Assembly: GCA_016197405.1 (NCBI GenBank)
Contig: JACPVR010000012.1
Location: 124,001-188,000, forward strand
Direction of reading: 5' to 3'
From: Mycobacterium sp.
GTDB lineage: Bacteria > Actinomycetota > Actinomycetes > Mycobacteriales > Mycobacteriaceae
Length of the DNA: 64,000 nucleotides
Of this stretch, positions 1 to 7,908 are shown piece by piece (position 1 is the first letter of the stretch; every line of letters starts with the position of its first letter). Made by a program: the position numbers and the translations under genes. The notes below the pieces were generated by a model, which did not search any database, was not told the DNA's origin, and saw only the letters and a list, made by a program, of their open reading frames with translations.

Positions 1-486
1 GACCTGTTCGATGCGCTGGCAGGTGCCCGCCAGCGCGAACGGAATCAGGTCGGTCGCGAAACCGGGGTCGACGCCGGTGATGAAGATCGACGAATCACCC
101 TGCTGCGCGGCGTCTTCCACACGCTGAATGGCCTTGTCCGGCATGTTCCCCCATGGGAACTGCAGTCCGCCGGGTGCGGAGCCCACGACGTTGATACCGG
201 CCGCCAACGCGGCCGAGACATCGCGCGTCGCTTCGACAGGGCGGGTGTCGCCCATGGCACAGTAGACGAGGCAGTCGGGTTTGGCGGCCAGCACCTCGTC
301 GATTCCCTTGGTGGCGGTGACACCGGTGTCGACGCCCAGATCCGCGAGCTCGCCCGCGTCCTTGCCGACCTTCTCGTCGGTCGAGACGCCGACGGCGACC
401 AGGTCGAATCTGGGATCCTCGATGAGCTGGGTCAGCGCCAGCCGACCGCAGTTTCCGGTGCCGACGAGCGCGACGCGTATGGCCAT
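1..486 (-). CDS. DapB-like NAD(P)-dependent dehydrogenase, N-terminal part (cut by window start)
   Basis: The reading frame stays open from the ATG at 486 to base 1, so 162 residues are visible and the C-terminus is missing. It opens with a Rossmann nucleotide-binding motif (VALVGTGNCG, residues 5-14) and continues with segments typical of the dihydrodipicolinate reductase-like family, including an APGG turn after residue 100 and the GVDPGF stretch. Mycobacteria carry several such paralogues that are not in lysine synthesis and resemble 2,4-diaminopentanoate dehydrogenase; the substrate here is unknown. The start is 57 bp from a KstR-type box and is divergent from a steroid-type SDR, which hints at a role in sterol-related catabolism. 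That role is inference. Confidence 0.75.
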   Translation of the reverse strand, partial: MAIRVALVGTGNCGRLALTQLIEDPRFDLVAVGVSTDEKVGKDAGELADLGVDTGVTATKGIDEVLAAKPDCLVYCAMGDTRPVEATRDVSAALAAGINVVGSAPGGLQFPWGNMPDKAIQRVEDAAQQGDSSIFITGVDPGFATDLIPFALAGTCQRIEQV

Positions 487-542
487 GGATTCCCCTCGTG
501 ATGATGCGATGCCATCGCAGTATGCGTGTATCACGAAGAAAT

Positions 543-556
543 TGGAACAGGTTCTA
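543..556. promoter_or_regulatory. KstR-type operator box
   Basis: The sequence TGGAACAGGTTCTA fits the published KstR consensus TNNAACNNGTTNNA at every fixed position. KstR is the TetR-family repressor of mycobacterial cholesterol catabolism. The box lies in the 104-bp divergent spacer, 34 bp before the SDR start at 591 and 56 bp before the DapB-like gene on the other strand, so it could control both. Confidence 0.65.
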
Positions 557-590
557 GTTCTCAAAAGGGCGTGCGGTAACCTGACGCCTC

Positions 591-1334
591 ATGGGACGTG
601 TGGACGGAAAAGTCGTACTGATCAGCGGTGGAGCCCAGGGTATGGGTGCCGCGCACGCCAAGATGCTCATCGATGAGGGCGCCAAAGTGGTCGTCGGCGA
701 CATCCTCGACGAAAAGGGTGAGGCCCTGGCCGCCGAGCTCGGCGATTCCGTCCGTTATGTCCACCTCGACGTCACCGACGCCGACCAGTGGACGGCGGCC
801 GTCAACACCGCTGTCGAGACCTACGGCAAGCTCACCACACTGGTGAACAACGCCGGCATCGTGGCGCTGGGCAAGATCGGCCAGTTCGACATGGCGAAAT
901 GGCAGAAGGTCATCGACGTCAACCTGACCGGCACCTTCCTCGGCATGCAGGCCGTCGTCGAACAGATGAAAGCCGCAGGCGGCGGTTCGATCATCAACGT
1001 GTCCTCGATCGAGGGCCTGCGCGGTGCGCCCATGGTGCACCCCTACGTGGCGTCCAAGTGGGCCGTGCGCGGTCTGGCGAAGTCCGCGGCCATCGAGTTG
1101 GGCAAGTTCAACATCCGGATCAATTCGCTGCACCCCGGCTTCATCCGCACGCCGATGACCAAGCACTTCCCCGACGATATGGTCACCGCGCCGCTCGGGC
1201 GTCCGGGCAAGTCCGAAGAGGTGTCGACGTTCGTGGTGTTCCTGGCCAGCGACGAGTCGTCCTTCTCGACCGGCGCGGAGTTCGTGGTGGACGGCGGCCT
1301 GGTGACCGACGTCCCGCACAAGGACCTCTTCTAG
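591..1334 (+). CDS. FabG3-like hydroxysteroid short-chain dehydrogenase
   Basis: This 247-residue classical SDR interconverts a secondary alcohol and a ketone using NAD(H). The cofactor glycine motif SGGAQGMG is at residues 12-19, NNAG at 86-89, and the catalytic tetrad is N111, S138/S139, Y152 and K156. Its pattern (DILDEKG near 37, YVHLDVT near 56, STGAEFVVDGG near the end) closely resembles M. tuberculosis FabG3/Rv2002, a 3-alpha/20-beta-hydroxysteroid dehydrogenase. The KstR-type box 34 bp upstream supports a sterol-related role. It stands alone on the plus strand and converges on the acyl-CoA dehydrogenase operon. Confidence 0.85.
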   Translation: MGRVDGKVVLISGGAQGMGAAHAKMLIDEGAKVVVGDILDEKGEALAAELGDSVRYVHLDVTDADQWTAAVNTAVETYGKLTTLVNNAGIVALGKIGQFDMAKWQKVIDVNLTGTFLGMQAVVEQMKAAGGGSIINVSSIEGLRGAPMVHPYVASKWAVRGLAKSAAIELGKFNIRINSLHPGFIRTPMTKHFPDDMVTAPLGRPGKSEEVSTFVVFLASDESSFSTGAEFVVDGGLVTDVPHKDLF

Positions 1335-1390
1335 GCCGTCTTCTCAGCCCCACCACCAGCCCTGCCCCAGCCCTGCCCCACCACTACCGC

Positions 1391-1446
1391 GAGCGTGCGT
1401 GTCCCCGGCCCGACACGCAAGCCTTCGGCCGGGTCTGCGCACGCTC
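1391..1446. terminator. Nested inverted repeat between convergent genes, probable bidirectional terminator
   Basis: An outer 9-bp arm GAGCGTGCG (1391-1399) pairs with CGCACGCTC (1438-1446). An alternative, perfect 8-bp hairpin TGCGTGTC/GACACGCA (1396-1403 with 1412-1419) lies inside it. The element sits in the only gap between two convergent genes and has no T-tract. The same GAGCGTGCG inverted ends recur at 22587-22646, so it may belong to a dispersed palindromic family rather than being a dedicated terminator. Confidence 0.5.
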
Positions 1447-1450
1447 ACTG

Positions 1451-2536
1451 TCAGAACAAGCCTGCCAGGCGCCTGCGGTGGGCGGCCGGTGAGCCGAACA
1501 ACGCCCGGTTCAGCGTCGCGCGCTTGAGGTAGACGTGCACACCGCTCTCCCAGGTGTAGCCGATCCCCCCGTGCAGCTGCATGGCCTTACCGACGACCTC
1601 CACTGCAGTGTCACCGGTGTACGCCTTGGCCATCGAGGCAGCTCGACGCGCCCCGGGCTCTGCGACGGACACGGCGTCGACCGCGGCGGTGACGAGCCGT
1701 CTGGCGACCGCGATACGCACCGCCATATCGGCGCACGCATGTTTGACAGCCTGGAACGATCCGATGGGCCTGCCGAACTGGTGGCGCACCGCGACGTAGT
1801 CGACAGTCGCTGCCAGCATCGCCTCACTGAGCCCCAGGCTGTCACAGGCAACCGCCACACAGGCACGGTCCTGCAGCGCAGCCAGCTGCGCCTCGGCATC
1901 ACCGGTGAACTGCCACACCGCCGCCTCCGGCACCGGGGCATCGCACGCGACCACGGTGGCGAACCGGCGGGTCTCGTCGAGTACCGGACGGCCGACGACC
2001 GTCAGCCCGGTCGATTCCGGGGTCATCGCGACCATCACCAATGCATCGTCGGCGTCGCGGGCCACCAGCAGCAACCGGTCAGCACCACAAGCGTCGACGA
2101 CGAAATCGGCCCGGCCGTTCACATGCCGGCTTCCCGGTTGCCCCGTGATGGCGAAGCCCGTTGCCGCCGAGAGGCTTTCATGATCATCGGATAGCACCAC
2201 CGCTACCCGGTGCTGCGCTGCTGCCAGACCGGACAACAGCCCGTCACGCTGCGCGCCGGGTCGCACCGCATTCAGGGACGCGACGCCGAGGACTGCCGAG
2301 CCCAGGTAGTCGCTACCCACCGCAGCGCGGCCCAACGCGGTGCACACTATCGCGGTCTCGCGGAATGTCGCACCAGCTCCGCCCAGATCGTCGGCCACTT
2401 CCAGCCCGGTCCAACCCGCCTGCCCGAGCAGCGACCACGCCGCCACGCCGCCGTCCAGGCGAGCCTTGCGCAGCAGATCTTCTGCCACCGAGCGCAATTC
2501 GTCGTGAATATCGTCGAAATCCCCGATACCGGCCAT
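1451..2536 (-). CDS. Acyl-CoA dehydrogenase-family protein (FadE), last gene of the operon
   Basis: This 361-residue protein has the acyl-CoA dehydrogenase fold, most clearly in the C-terminal helical domain (VRHQFGRPIGSFQAVKH and MQLHGGIGYTWE stretches). Such proteins take two hydrogens from an acyl-CoA and hold FAD. The start is ATG 2536, which shares its A with the TGA of the preceding gene (TGATG), so translation is probably coupled. In mycobacterial steroid catabolism, adjacent FadE genes often encode two unlike chains of one heterotetramer; this gene and its neighbour at 2536-3708 are a likely pair. Its substrate is unknown. Confidence 0.8.
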   Translation of the reverse strand: MAGIGDFDDIHDELRSVAEDLLRKARLDGGVAAWSLLGQAGWTGLEVADDLGGAGATFRETAIVCTALGRAAVGSDYLGSAVLGVASLNAVRPGAQRDGLLSGLAAAQHRVAVVLSDDHESLSAATGFAITGQPGSRHVNGRADFVVDACGADRLLLVARDADDALVMVAMTPESTGLTVVGRPVLDETRRFATVVACDAPVPEAAVWQFTGDAEAQLAALQDRACVAVACDSLGLSEAMLAATVDYVAVRHQFGRPIGSFQAVKHACADMAVRIAVARRLVTAAVDAVSVAEPGARRAASMAKAYTGDTAVEVVGKAMQLHGGIGYTWESGVHVYLKRATLNRALFGSPAAHRRRLAGLF

Positions 2537-3708
2537 CACACGGCGCTCGGTTCGCGAGGCAGCCCGAGACCGCGTTCGCCGATGATGGTGCGTTGGATCT
2601 CACTGGCGCCGCCGGGAATGGTCCATTCCCAGGACCCGATGAAATCCAGCACCCAGCAGCCAGACTCCCAACCGCTCGACATCGGCTTGGCCAACTCGGT
2701 GTGAGCGGCCAGCCCTCCGATCTCGGCGCCGAAATCCGTCATCCGTTGCAGCAGTTCGCTGTAGAAGAGTTTGACGATGGAGGCATCGGCCGGTCCGACG
2801 GTGCCGGAATGCGATCCGGTCACCAGATCCCGGCACAGCGCGCGCAGGCCGGTGATCTCGATGTCGAACTGCGCCAGCCTGTCCGCGAGCACCGGTTCGT
2901 CGCGGACTCGGCAGGCCTGCACCAGCCAGCGGAAACCCGCATTGCCCAATCGTTCGGCCAGTTCCAGCATCGTCATGCCGCGTTCGGCGCCCAGTGTCTG
3001 CTGAGCGACCTGCCAGCCGCGGTTCTCCTCGCCCACGAGATCGGTGGCCGGGATCCGCACATCGTTGAGGAAGATCTCGCAGAAATGCGACTCGCCGAGG
3101 GCATTGCGAATGGGACGGACGTCGACACCCGGTGTCTGCATATCCAGCAGGAAGTACGAGATACCCTGCCGCTTGGGTGCATCGGGGTCGGTGCGGGCGA
3201 GCAGCAGGCACCAGTCTGCGTGCATCCCGCCGCTGGCCCAGAGCTTCTGTCCGTTGACCACGAACGCGTCGCCATCCCTGCGGGCCGTGGTCCGCAGCGC
3301 CGCCAGGTCCGATCCCGCCTCCGGCTCGGAGAATCCCTGCACCCAGATCTCGCCGTCGAGGATCGCCGGCAGATGCCTGCGGCGCTGCGCGTCGGTTCCC
3401 GCGGCCAACAGCGTCGACGCGGCGTGATGAATGCCGACGAATGCCAGTACCAACCGTGGGGCATCGCACGCGGCGAGTTCCTGATAGAGCACGATCTGCC
3501 GCTCAACGGGCATACCGCCGCCCCACTCGGCGGGCCAGTGCGGTACCGCAAATCCCGCGGTGTGCAACTCGGCGAACCAGGCTTTCTGGAAGTCCACGAA
3601 CTGCCGGTCGCTCACCGATGTCTGCGCGCCACGCCAGTCCGCAGACACATGGTCGCGGCACCACGCCCGCACCTCGGCGCGGAAATCGGCGAGTTCATCG
3701 GTGCTCAC
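2536..3708 (-). CDS. Acyl-CoA dehydrogenase (FadE)
   Basis: This is a full-length 390-residue FAD-dependent acyl-CoA dehydrogenase. The flavin and substrate signature QGFSEPEAGSDLA and the NGQKLWASGG stretch lie in the middle domain, and the family C-terminus GGASEIQRTIIGERGLGLP is present. The GTG start at 3708 overlaps the previous stop as GTGA, which decides it over an upstream extension of low-complexity Arg/Pro sequence. It probably pairs with one of the shorter, more divergent neighbours on either side. The operon context suggests oxidation of a CoA thioester made by the upstream CoA-transferase or by the ligases across the divergent promoter. Confidence 0.85.
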   Translation of the reverse strand: MSTDELADFRAEVRAWCRDHVSADWRGAQTSVSDRQFVDFQKAWFAELHTAGFAVPHWPAEWGGGMPVERQIVLYQELAACDAPRLVLAFVGIHHAASTLLAAGTDAQRRRHLPAILDGEIWVQGFSEPEAGSDLAALRTTARRDGDAFVVNGQKLWASGGMHADWCLLLARTDPDAPKRQGISYFLLDMQTPGVDVRPIRNALGESHFCEIFLNDVRIPATDLVGEENRGWQVAQQTLGAERGMTMLELAERLGNAGFRWLVQACRVRDEPVLADRLAQFDIEITGLRALCRDLVTGSHSGTVGPADASIVKLFYSELLQRMTDFGAEIGGLAAHTELAKPMSSGWESGCWVLDFIGSWEWTIPGGASEIQRTIIGERGLGLPREPSAV

Positions 3709-4625
3709 GGCGTGTACAGCCCGGTGAGGCCGCGGCGACCTACGCTGCGGGTCAGGAGCTCTCGCGTCTCGGACAGCCCATGCGGGAGCCGACGCAGCGG
3801 TTGGCTGTAGCGCGACAGCCACGACAGCGTCGTCTCGTCGCAGAAGCCGACGGCACCGTGCAGCTGGTGGCACACCCGGAAGACCACCTCGGCAGCCTCG
3901 ATGGCGGCCATCCGCAGCGCCAGCGCATCATCGAGTGCGTCGGCCGGGGTGTTCGCCGTGCTCCACAGCGCGTGTTTGGCCAGGATCTCCAGGCCGCTGC
4001 GCTCGACCTCGGCATCGGTCAGCTGGAACTGGACTCCTTGGAAACCCGCCAGCGTCTGACCGAACTGCTTGCGAAGTTGCACGTGGGAGATCGTGAGTTG
4101 TAGTGCGCGATCGAGCATTCCGAGCAGGGTCCAGCACGGCAGCACCAGCGCCAGGGCCACCGCGGCGGTCGCGGTGTCCGATTCCGGTGACAGTTCGAGT
4201 TCGGCGACGAAGCCCGCGCGCGCCGTCCCGAGCCCGGTGACCGCACTGCGCTTTCCGTCGACCGTCACCGCGGCCCAACGCAGGTTGATCCCTGCCACCG
4301 CCGCGGCCGGCCGGACCTCGCCGGCCACGACGAGTCCGTCGGCGGAGCCGTCGGCGGGGCGCGACAGCCGCTCGGCCACCGGATAGGGCAGGCCCCAGAA
4401 TCCCGCACTGCGGCACAGTGCGGCCGCCGCCTCCAGGTTGTCGGAGTCGTTGCGCGGCTCCAGTTCCCAGGCGCCCAGCTCTGCCAGTACCGGGCCGACC
4501 AGTGACTCGCGCAGTTCCGGTTTCGCCTCGGCCTGTTGCAACAGCTGATCGCCGCCGGCGGCGTCGAAGGCGCGCCGCGCTTGCAGGCCGTACTCCAGCG
4601 CTTCGGCACTGAGTTCGAGGATCAT
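3705..4625 (-). CDS. Short, divergent acyl-CoA dehydrogenase-family protein
   Basis: At 306 residues this is clearly shorter than the usual 380-400. The C-terminal four-helix domain is recognisable (LQLTISHVQLRKQFGQ, CHQLHGAVGFCDE), but the N-terminal half is degenerate and the SEPEAGSD flavin signature is absent. It is more likely a structural partner subunit than an independent enzyme. Its ATG overlaps the preceding stop (ATGA) and its stop overlaps the next GTG, so it is made in step with two full-length dehydrogenases. I see no frameshift, so it looks like an intact, reduced member rather than a pseudogene. Confidence 0.75.
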   Translation of the reverse strand: MILELSAEALEYGLQARRAFDAAGGDQLLQQAEAKPELRESLVGPVLAELGAWELEPRNDSDNLEAAAALCRSAGFWGLPYPVAERLSRPADGSADGLVVAGEVRPAAAVAGINLRWAAVTVDGKRSAVTGLGTARAGFVAELELSPESDTATAAVALALVLPCWTLLGMLDRALQLTISHVQLRKQFGQTLAGFQGVQFQLTDAEVERSGLEILAKHALWSTANTPADALDDALALRMAAIEAAEVVFRVCHQLHGAVGFCDETTLSWLSRYSQPLRRLPHGLSETRELLTRSVGRRGLTGLYTP

Positions 4626-5770
4626 GAGGCTGCCAGCATCGCCCGGGACAGCAGGATCCGCTGCATCTCGATACTGCCCGAGGACACCGTCGAGGCCTGC
4701 GAGTACCGCCAGTGGTCCTCCACCTCACCCCGAAACCACTGTGTCGCAGCATCTTCGCCCGGTGCGGCGGCGAGGATCTCCATCAGCACCTCGGCACTGT
4801 CCTGATCCAGCTTGGTGACCGCGATGCGATAGCCCGACGCGTCACCTGGACGGACCTGACCGGTGTTCTGCAGTGACACCAGCCGGTAGGCCAGCAGGCG
4901 GGCGCGACGGCAGTGCAACAGCATGCGCGTCCATCTGCCGCGCAGTTCGGCGGGCAGGTCGTCCCACGCCGGGCCGAGAACGGCCGGTGCCGCATGCAGC
5001 AACCGCTCACAGCGTGCGTAGCGGGCGATACCGACCCGTTCGTAGGAGAGCACGTCCTGCACTATCGACCAGCCGGCGCCCACCTCGCCCAGGACGTCGG
5101 CGTCGGTGACCCGCAGATCGTCGAAGAACACCTCGTTGAGGTGATGGGGCCCCATGATGCTGCGGATAGGACGCACCGAGATCGCCGGGTCCGACATCGG
5201 CACCAGGAAGATCGTCAGACCCCGCTGCTTCTTGTCCTCTTTCGAAGTCCGGGCCAGCAGGAAGCACCACTGTGCCATGGTGGCGTAGGAGGTCCAGATC
5301 TTCTGGCCGTTGACCAGCCATCCGTCGCCGTCCCGGCGGGCAGCGGTGCGCAGCGACGCCAGATCGGAGCCGGCCTCGGGTTCGGAGAAGCCCTGACACC
5401 AGATGACCTCGCCGCCGGCGATCGCGGGCAGATGAGCGCGCTGCTGTTCGGCGGTGCCGTGCCGCATGATGATCGGGCCGACCCAGTTGACGCCCATGTA
5501 CTGCGCGCCGCGCGGTTCGTGGTGTGCCCACATCTCCTCGCGAACCACGGTCTGCTCCCACATCGAGGCGTCGCGGCCGCCGAACTCGGCGGGCCACGAC
5601 ATGCACAACAGATTCTCCGCCGCCAGCACTCGGCAGAAATGTTGTGCCACTTCCAGATCCTCGGGATCGTCGGTGAACGCACCCAGATAGTCGTGCGGAA
5701 TGTGTTCGGCGATGAGCTCGCGCAACTGCAGACGCAACGCGTGCGCCTGCTCGCCCATTTCGAAGTCCAC
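4622..5770 (-). CDS. Acyl-CoA dehydrogenase (FadE)
   Basis: This is a 382-residue flavin-dependent acyl-CoA dehydrogenase with the QGFSEPEAGSDLASL signature and NGQKIWTSYA in the middle domain, followed by a helical C-terminus. The final segment (STVSSGSIEMQRILLSRAM) replaces the usual GTSEIQ motif with SGSIEMQ, a variation seen in steroid-type FadE chains. The GTG start at 5770 follows GGGAAGGA about 6 bp upstream. It is the first of the four tandem dehydrogenase genes, 21 bp after the CoA-transferase gene. Confidence 0.85.
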   Translation of the reverse strand: MDFEMGEQAHALRLQLRELIAEHIPHDYLGAFTDDPEDLEVAQHFCRVLAAENLLCMSWPAEFGGRDASMWEQTVVREEMWAHHEPRGAQYMGVNWVGPIIMRHGTAEQQRAHLPAIAGGEVIWCQGFSEPEAGSDLASLRTAARRDGDGWLVNGQKIWTSYATMAQWCFLLARTSKEDKKQRGLTIFLVPMSDPAISVRPIRSIMGPHHLNEVFFDDLRVTDADVLGEVGAGWSIVQDVLSYERVGIARYARCERLLHAAPAVLGPAWDDLPAELRGRWTRMLLHCRRARLLAYRLVSLQNTGQVRPGDASGYRIAVTKLDQDSAEVLMEILAAAPGEDAATQWFRGEVEDHWRYSQASTVSSGSIEMQRILLSRAMLAAS

Positions 5771-5791
5771 GGTGTCCTTCCCGTCCCGAAT

Positions 5792-6964
5792 CTATGCCGA
5801 ACCCAGTGCCGGTTTGGCCTCGACGGCCACGCCCAGCTCGTCGAGCACCGCCTCGGTGTCGGCACCCAGTTCCGGGGCATAGCCCCGCACCCGACCGGGT
5901 GTACGCGAGAACCACGTCGGCACACCGGGAAAGCGCACCGGCCCGTGTTGCGTCTGTACGGTTTCGAACAACCCGGCGGCCAGTAGTTGCGGATCGTCGA
6001 ACAGCGCATCGGGAGTCTGGATCGCCGCGGCGGGAACCTCCAACTCGCCGAACAGTTTCAGCCATTCGTCGGTGGTACGTTCCCGCAGCGTCTCGGCGAG
6101 CAGCCCGTAAACCGTGTCGATCTGGCGGGCCCGCCGTTCCAGTGTGGAGTACATCTCGCTGTTCCAGGCCGGGCGCACGGCATCGATGAACGCGTTCCAG
6201 TGTTTGTCGTTGTAGATCAGCGCCGCCACATGACCATCCTTGGTCTGATAGGGCCGCCGGTTCGGCGCGACGGTGCGCGGGTAGACCGCGGGGCCGAGCG
6301 GAGGGTCGAACATCGCCCCGTTGGCGTGTTCGACCAACATGAACGAGGCCATGGTCTCGAACATGCTGACCTCCACCTCCTGTCCCTCACCGGTGCGTTC
6401 ACGGTGGAACAGCGCCATCATGGTGGCGTAGAGCGCGGTCAGGCCCGCAACCTTGTCGGCCATGATGGTGCCGACGTAGTTCGCCTCGCCGGTCAACTGC
6501 TCCTGGACCGCCGGCAGCCCGCATTCGGCCTGGATGGTGTCGTCGTACGCGGGCCGATCCGCGCTCGGTCCCCGCCTGCTGTAGCCGTAGCAGTTGGTGT
6601 AGACGATCCCCGGGTTCAGTGCCGCCACCTCTTCGTAGCCGAATCCCAGCTTGTTGACGGCTTTGGCCCGCATCGAGTGGATGAACACGTCGGCGTCGGC
6701 GATCAACGCCCGCAGCGCGGCCTTGGCTTCCTCGGTACCCAGATCGAGCACGACACTGCGCTTTCCGCGGTTGACGTTGACGAAGACCCCGGCCATGCCC
6801 GGCGCGGGGCCGACCGAGATGTAGCGGGTGTTGTCGCCCGCCGGAGGCTCGATCTTGATGACCTCGGCGCCCATGTCGGCCATGATCTGGGTGCAGTAGG
6901 GCCCCATGACCATCGCAGTCAGGTCGATAACCCGCACACCGTGCAGCGGCCCGTTCTCAGCCAT
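5792..6964 (-). CDS. CaiB/BaiF-type (family III) CoA-transferase
   Basis: This 390-residue protein moves CoA between acyl-CoA and a free acid through an enzyme aspartyl intermediate. The family hallmarks are GVRVIDLT near the start, IMADMGAEVIKIEPP, NVNRGKRSVVLDL and the GYSRRGPSADRPAYD loop. The candidate active-site aspartate is in IMADKVAG, in the position of the MGD motif of better-known members. The ATG at 6964 overlaps the end of the upstream SDR gene by 8 bp. Within the operon it likely activates or exchanges the acid intermediate that the dehydrogenases oxidise. Confidence 0.85.
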   Translation of the reverse strand: MAENGPLHGVRVIDLTAMVMGPYCTQIMADMGAEVIKIEPPAGDNTRYISVGPAPGMAGVFVNVNRGKRSVVLDLGTEEAKAALRALIADADVFIHSMRAKAVNKLGFGYEEVAALNPGIVYTNCYGYSRRGPSADRPAYDDTIQAECGLPAVQEQLTGEANYVGTIMADKVAGLTALYATMMALFHRERTGEGQEVEVSMFETMASFMLVEHANGAMFDPPLGPAVYPRTVAPNRRPYQTKDGHVAALIYNDKHWNAFIDAVRPAWNSEMYSTLERRARQIDTVYGLLAETLRERTTDEWLKLFGELEVPAAAIQTPDALFDDPQLLAAGLFETVQTQHGPVRFPGVPTWFSRTPGRVRGYAPELGADTEAVLDELGVAVEAKPALGSA

Positions 6965-7880
6965 GCCCCACCTCCCGAGCCGCCATCGCGAAGCTGTATC
7001 GAATGTGATCGGCATGACCGTCCGGCACTGCCGGAAAGTGCACCGGGTCCGACACATCGCGGATGACGTCCATCTGCGCGGCGACGTCTTCGAGTGTCCA
7101 TTGCGGCGCGTACACGCCACGCGACTCCACGGTGGCGATCCGCGCGATCCGGCCCGCGATGGCGGTGAATACTTCGCCTGTCACCGTGCATGTTTCGTGC
7201 GCCAGCCAGCCGACCACCGGTGCGACGAGCTCAGGTCCCATGGCCGGGTAGGCCGAGGTGTCTATTCCCTCGGCCATCCGGGTGACTGCCGCAGGCACGA
7301 TGACATTGCACCTCACGTTGTCCGCTGCGCCTTCGAGCGCGACGACGTTCGCCAATCCGATGACGCCGGCCTTGGCGGCGGCATAGTTGGCCACGTCGTG
7401 GTTGCCGTACAGTCCGCCGATCGACGAGGTCAGCACGATACGGCCGTAGGACGCCTTGCGCATATGCGGGAGTGCCGCTCGCACAACGTGAAAGGCACCG
7501 CGCAGGTGCACGTCGAGCACCGCGTCGAAGTCCTCGTCGCTCATGTCGGCCAGTGCCGCCCGGCGCACGTTACCGGCGTTGTGGATCAGGATGTCGGCGC
7601 TGCCGAAATTCTCGACGGCGGTCTGGATCATCGCCGCACCGCCGGCAGCGGTGGCCACCGAGTCCGTACTGGCCACCGCCTGGCCACCGGCCGCGACGAT
7701 CTCGGCGGTCACCTCGGCGGCCGGTCCGTCGTCGACACCCGCCCCGGTCAGCGCACCACCGTTATCGTTGACGACGACCCTGGCGCCGCGCTCGGCCAGC
7801 AGCAGCGCGTACGCGCGACCCAGTCCCCGGCCCGCTCCGGTGATCACCGCGACGCGACCGTCGAACGTCAATTCGGACAC
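6957..7880 (-). CDS. Short-chain dehydrogenase, MFE/hydroxyacyl-CoA type
   Basis: This 307-residue SDR begins with VITGAGRGLGRAYALLLAERGARVVVNDNGG, a cofactor site typical of the dehydrogenase domain of multifunctional beta-oxidation enzymes. The HNAG stretch, the SS of LTSSIGG and the YAAAKAG catalytic Tyr/Lys follow in order. It is longer than classical SDRs, with a C-terminal extension of about 50 residues. The GTG at 7880 is chosen because the Rossmann strand starts 10 residues later and upstream sequence is unlike the family. A beta-hydroxyacyl-CoA or ring-hydroxyl oxidation is the likely role. Confidence 0.8.
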   Translation of the reverse strand: MSELTFDGRVAVITGAGRGLGRAYALLLAERGARVVVNDNGGALTGAGVDDGPAAEVTAEIVAAGGQAVASTDSVATAAGGAAMIQTAVENFGSADILIHNAGNVRRAALADMSDEDFDAVLDVHLRGAFHVVRAALPHMRKASYGRIVLTSSIGGLYGNHDVANYAAAKAGVIGLANVVALEGAADNVRCNVIVPAAVTRMAEGIDTSAYPAMGPELVAPVVGWLAHETCTVTGEVFTAIAGRIARIATVESRGVYAPQWTLEDVAAQMDVIRDVSDPVHFPAVPDGHADHIRYSFAMAAREVGHG

Positions 7881-7908
7881 AGGTTTTCCGATGCGCTTTC
7901 CAGAGACC

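Noticed and set aside
2161..3810. A long open frame of 549 codons on the plus strand opposite the acyl-CoA dehydrogenase genes
   Set aside because: Its product is Arg/Pro/His-rich without any family pattern, and it is the complement of two clear FadE genes. High GC content makes such shadow frames common here.
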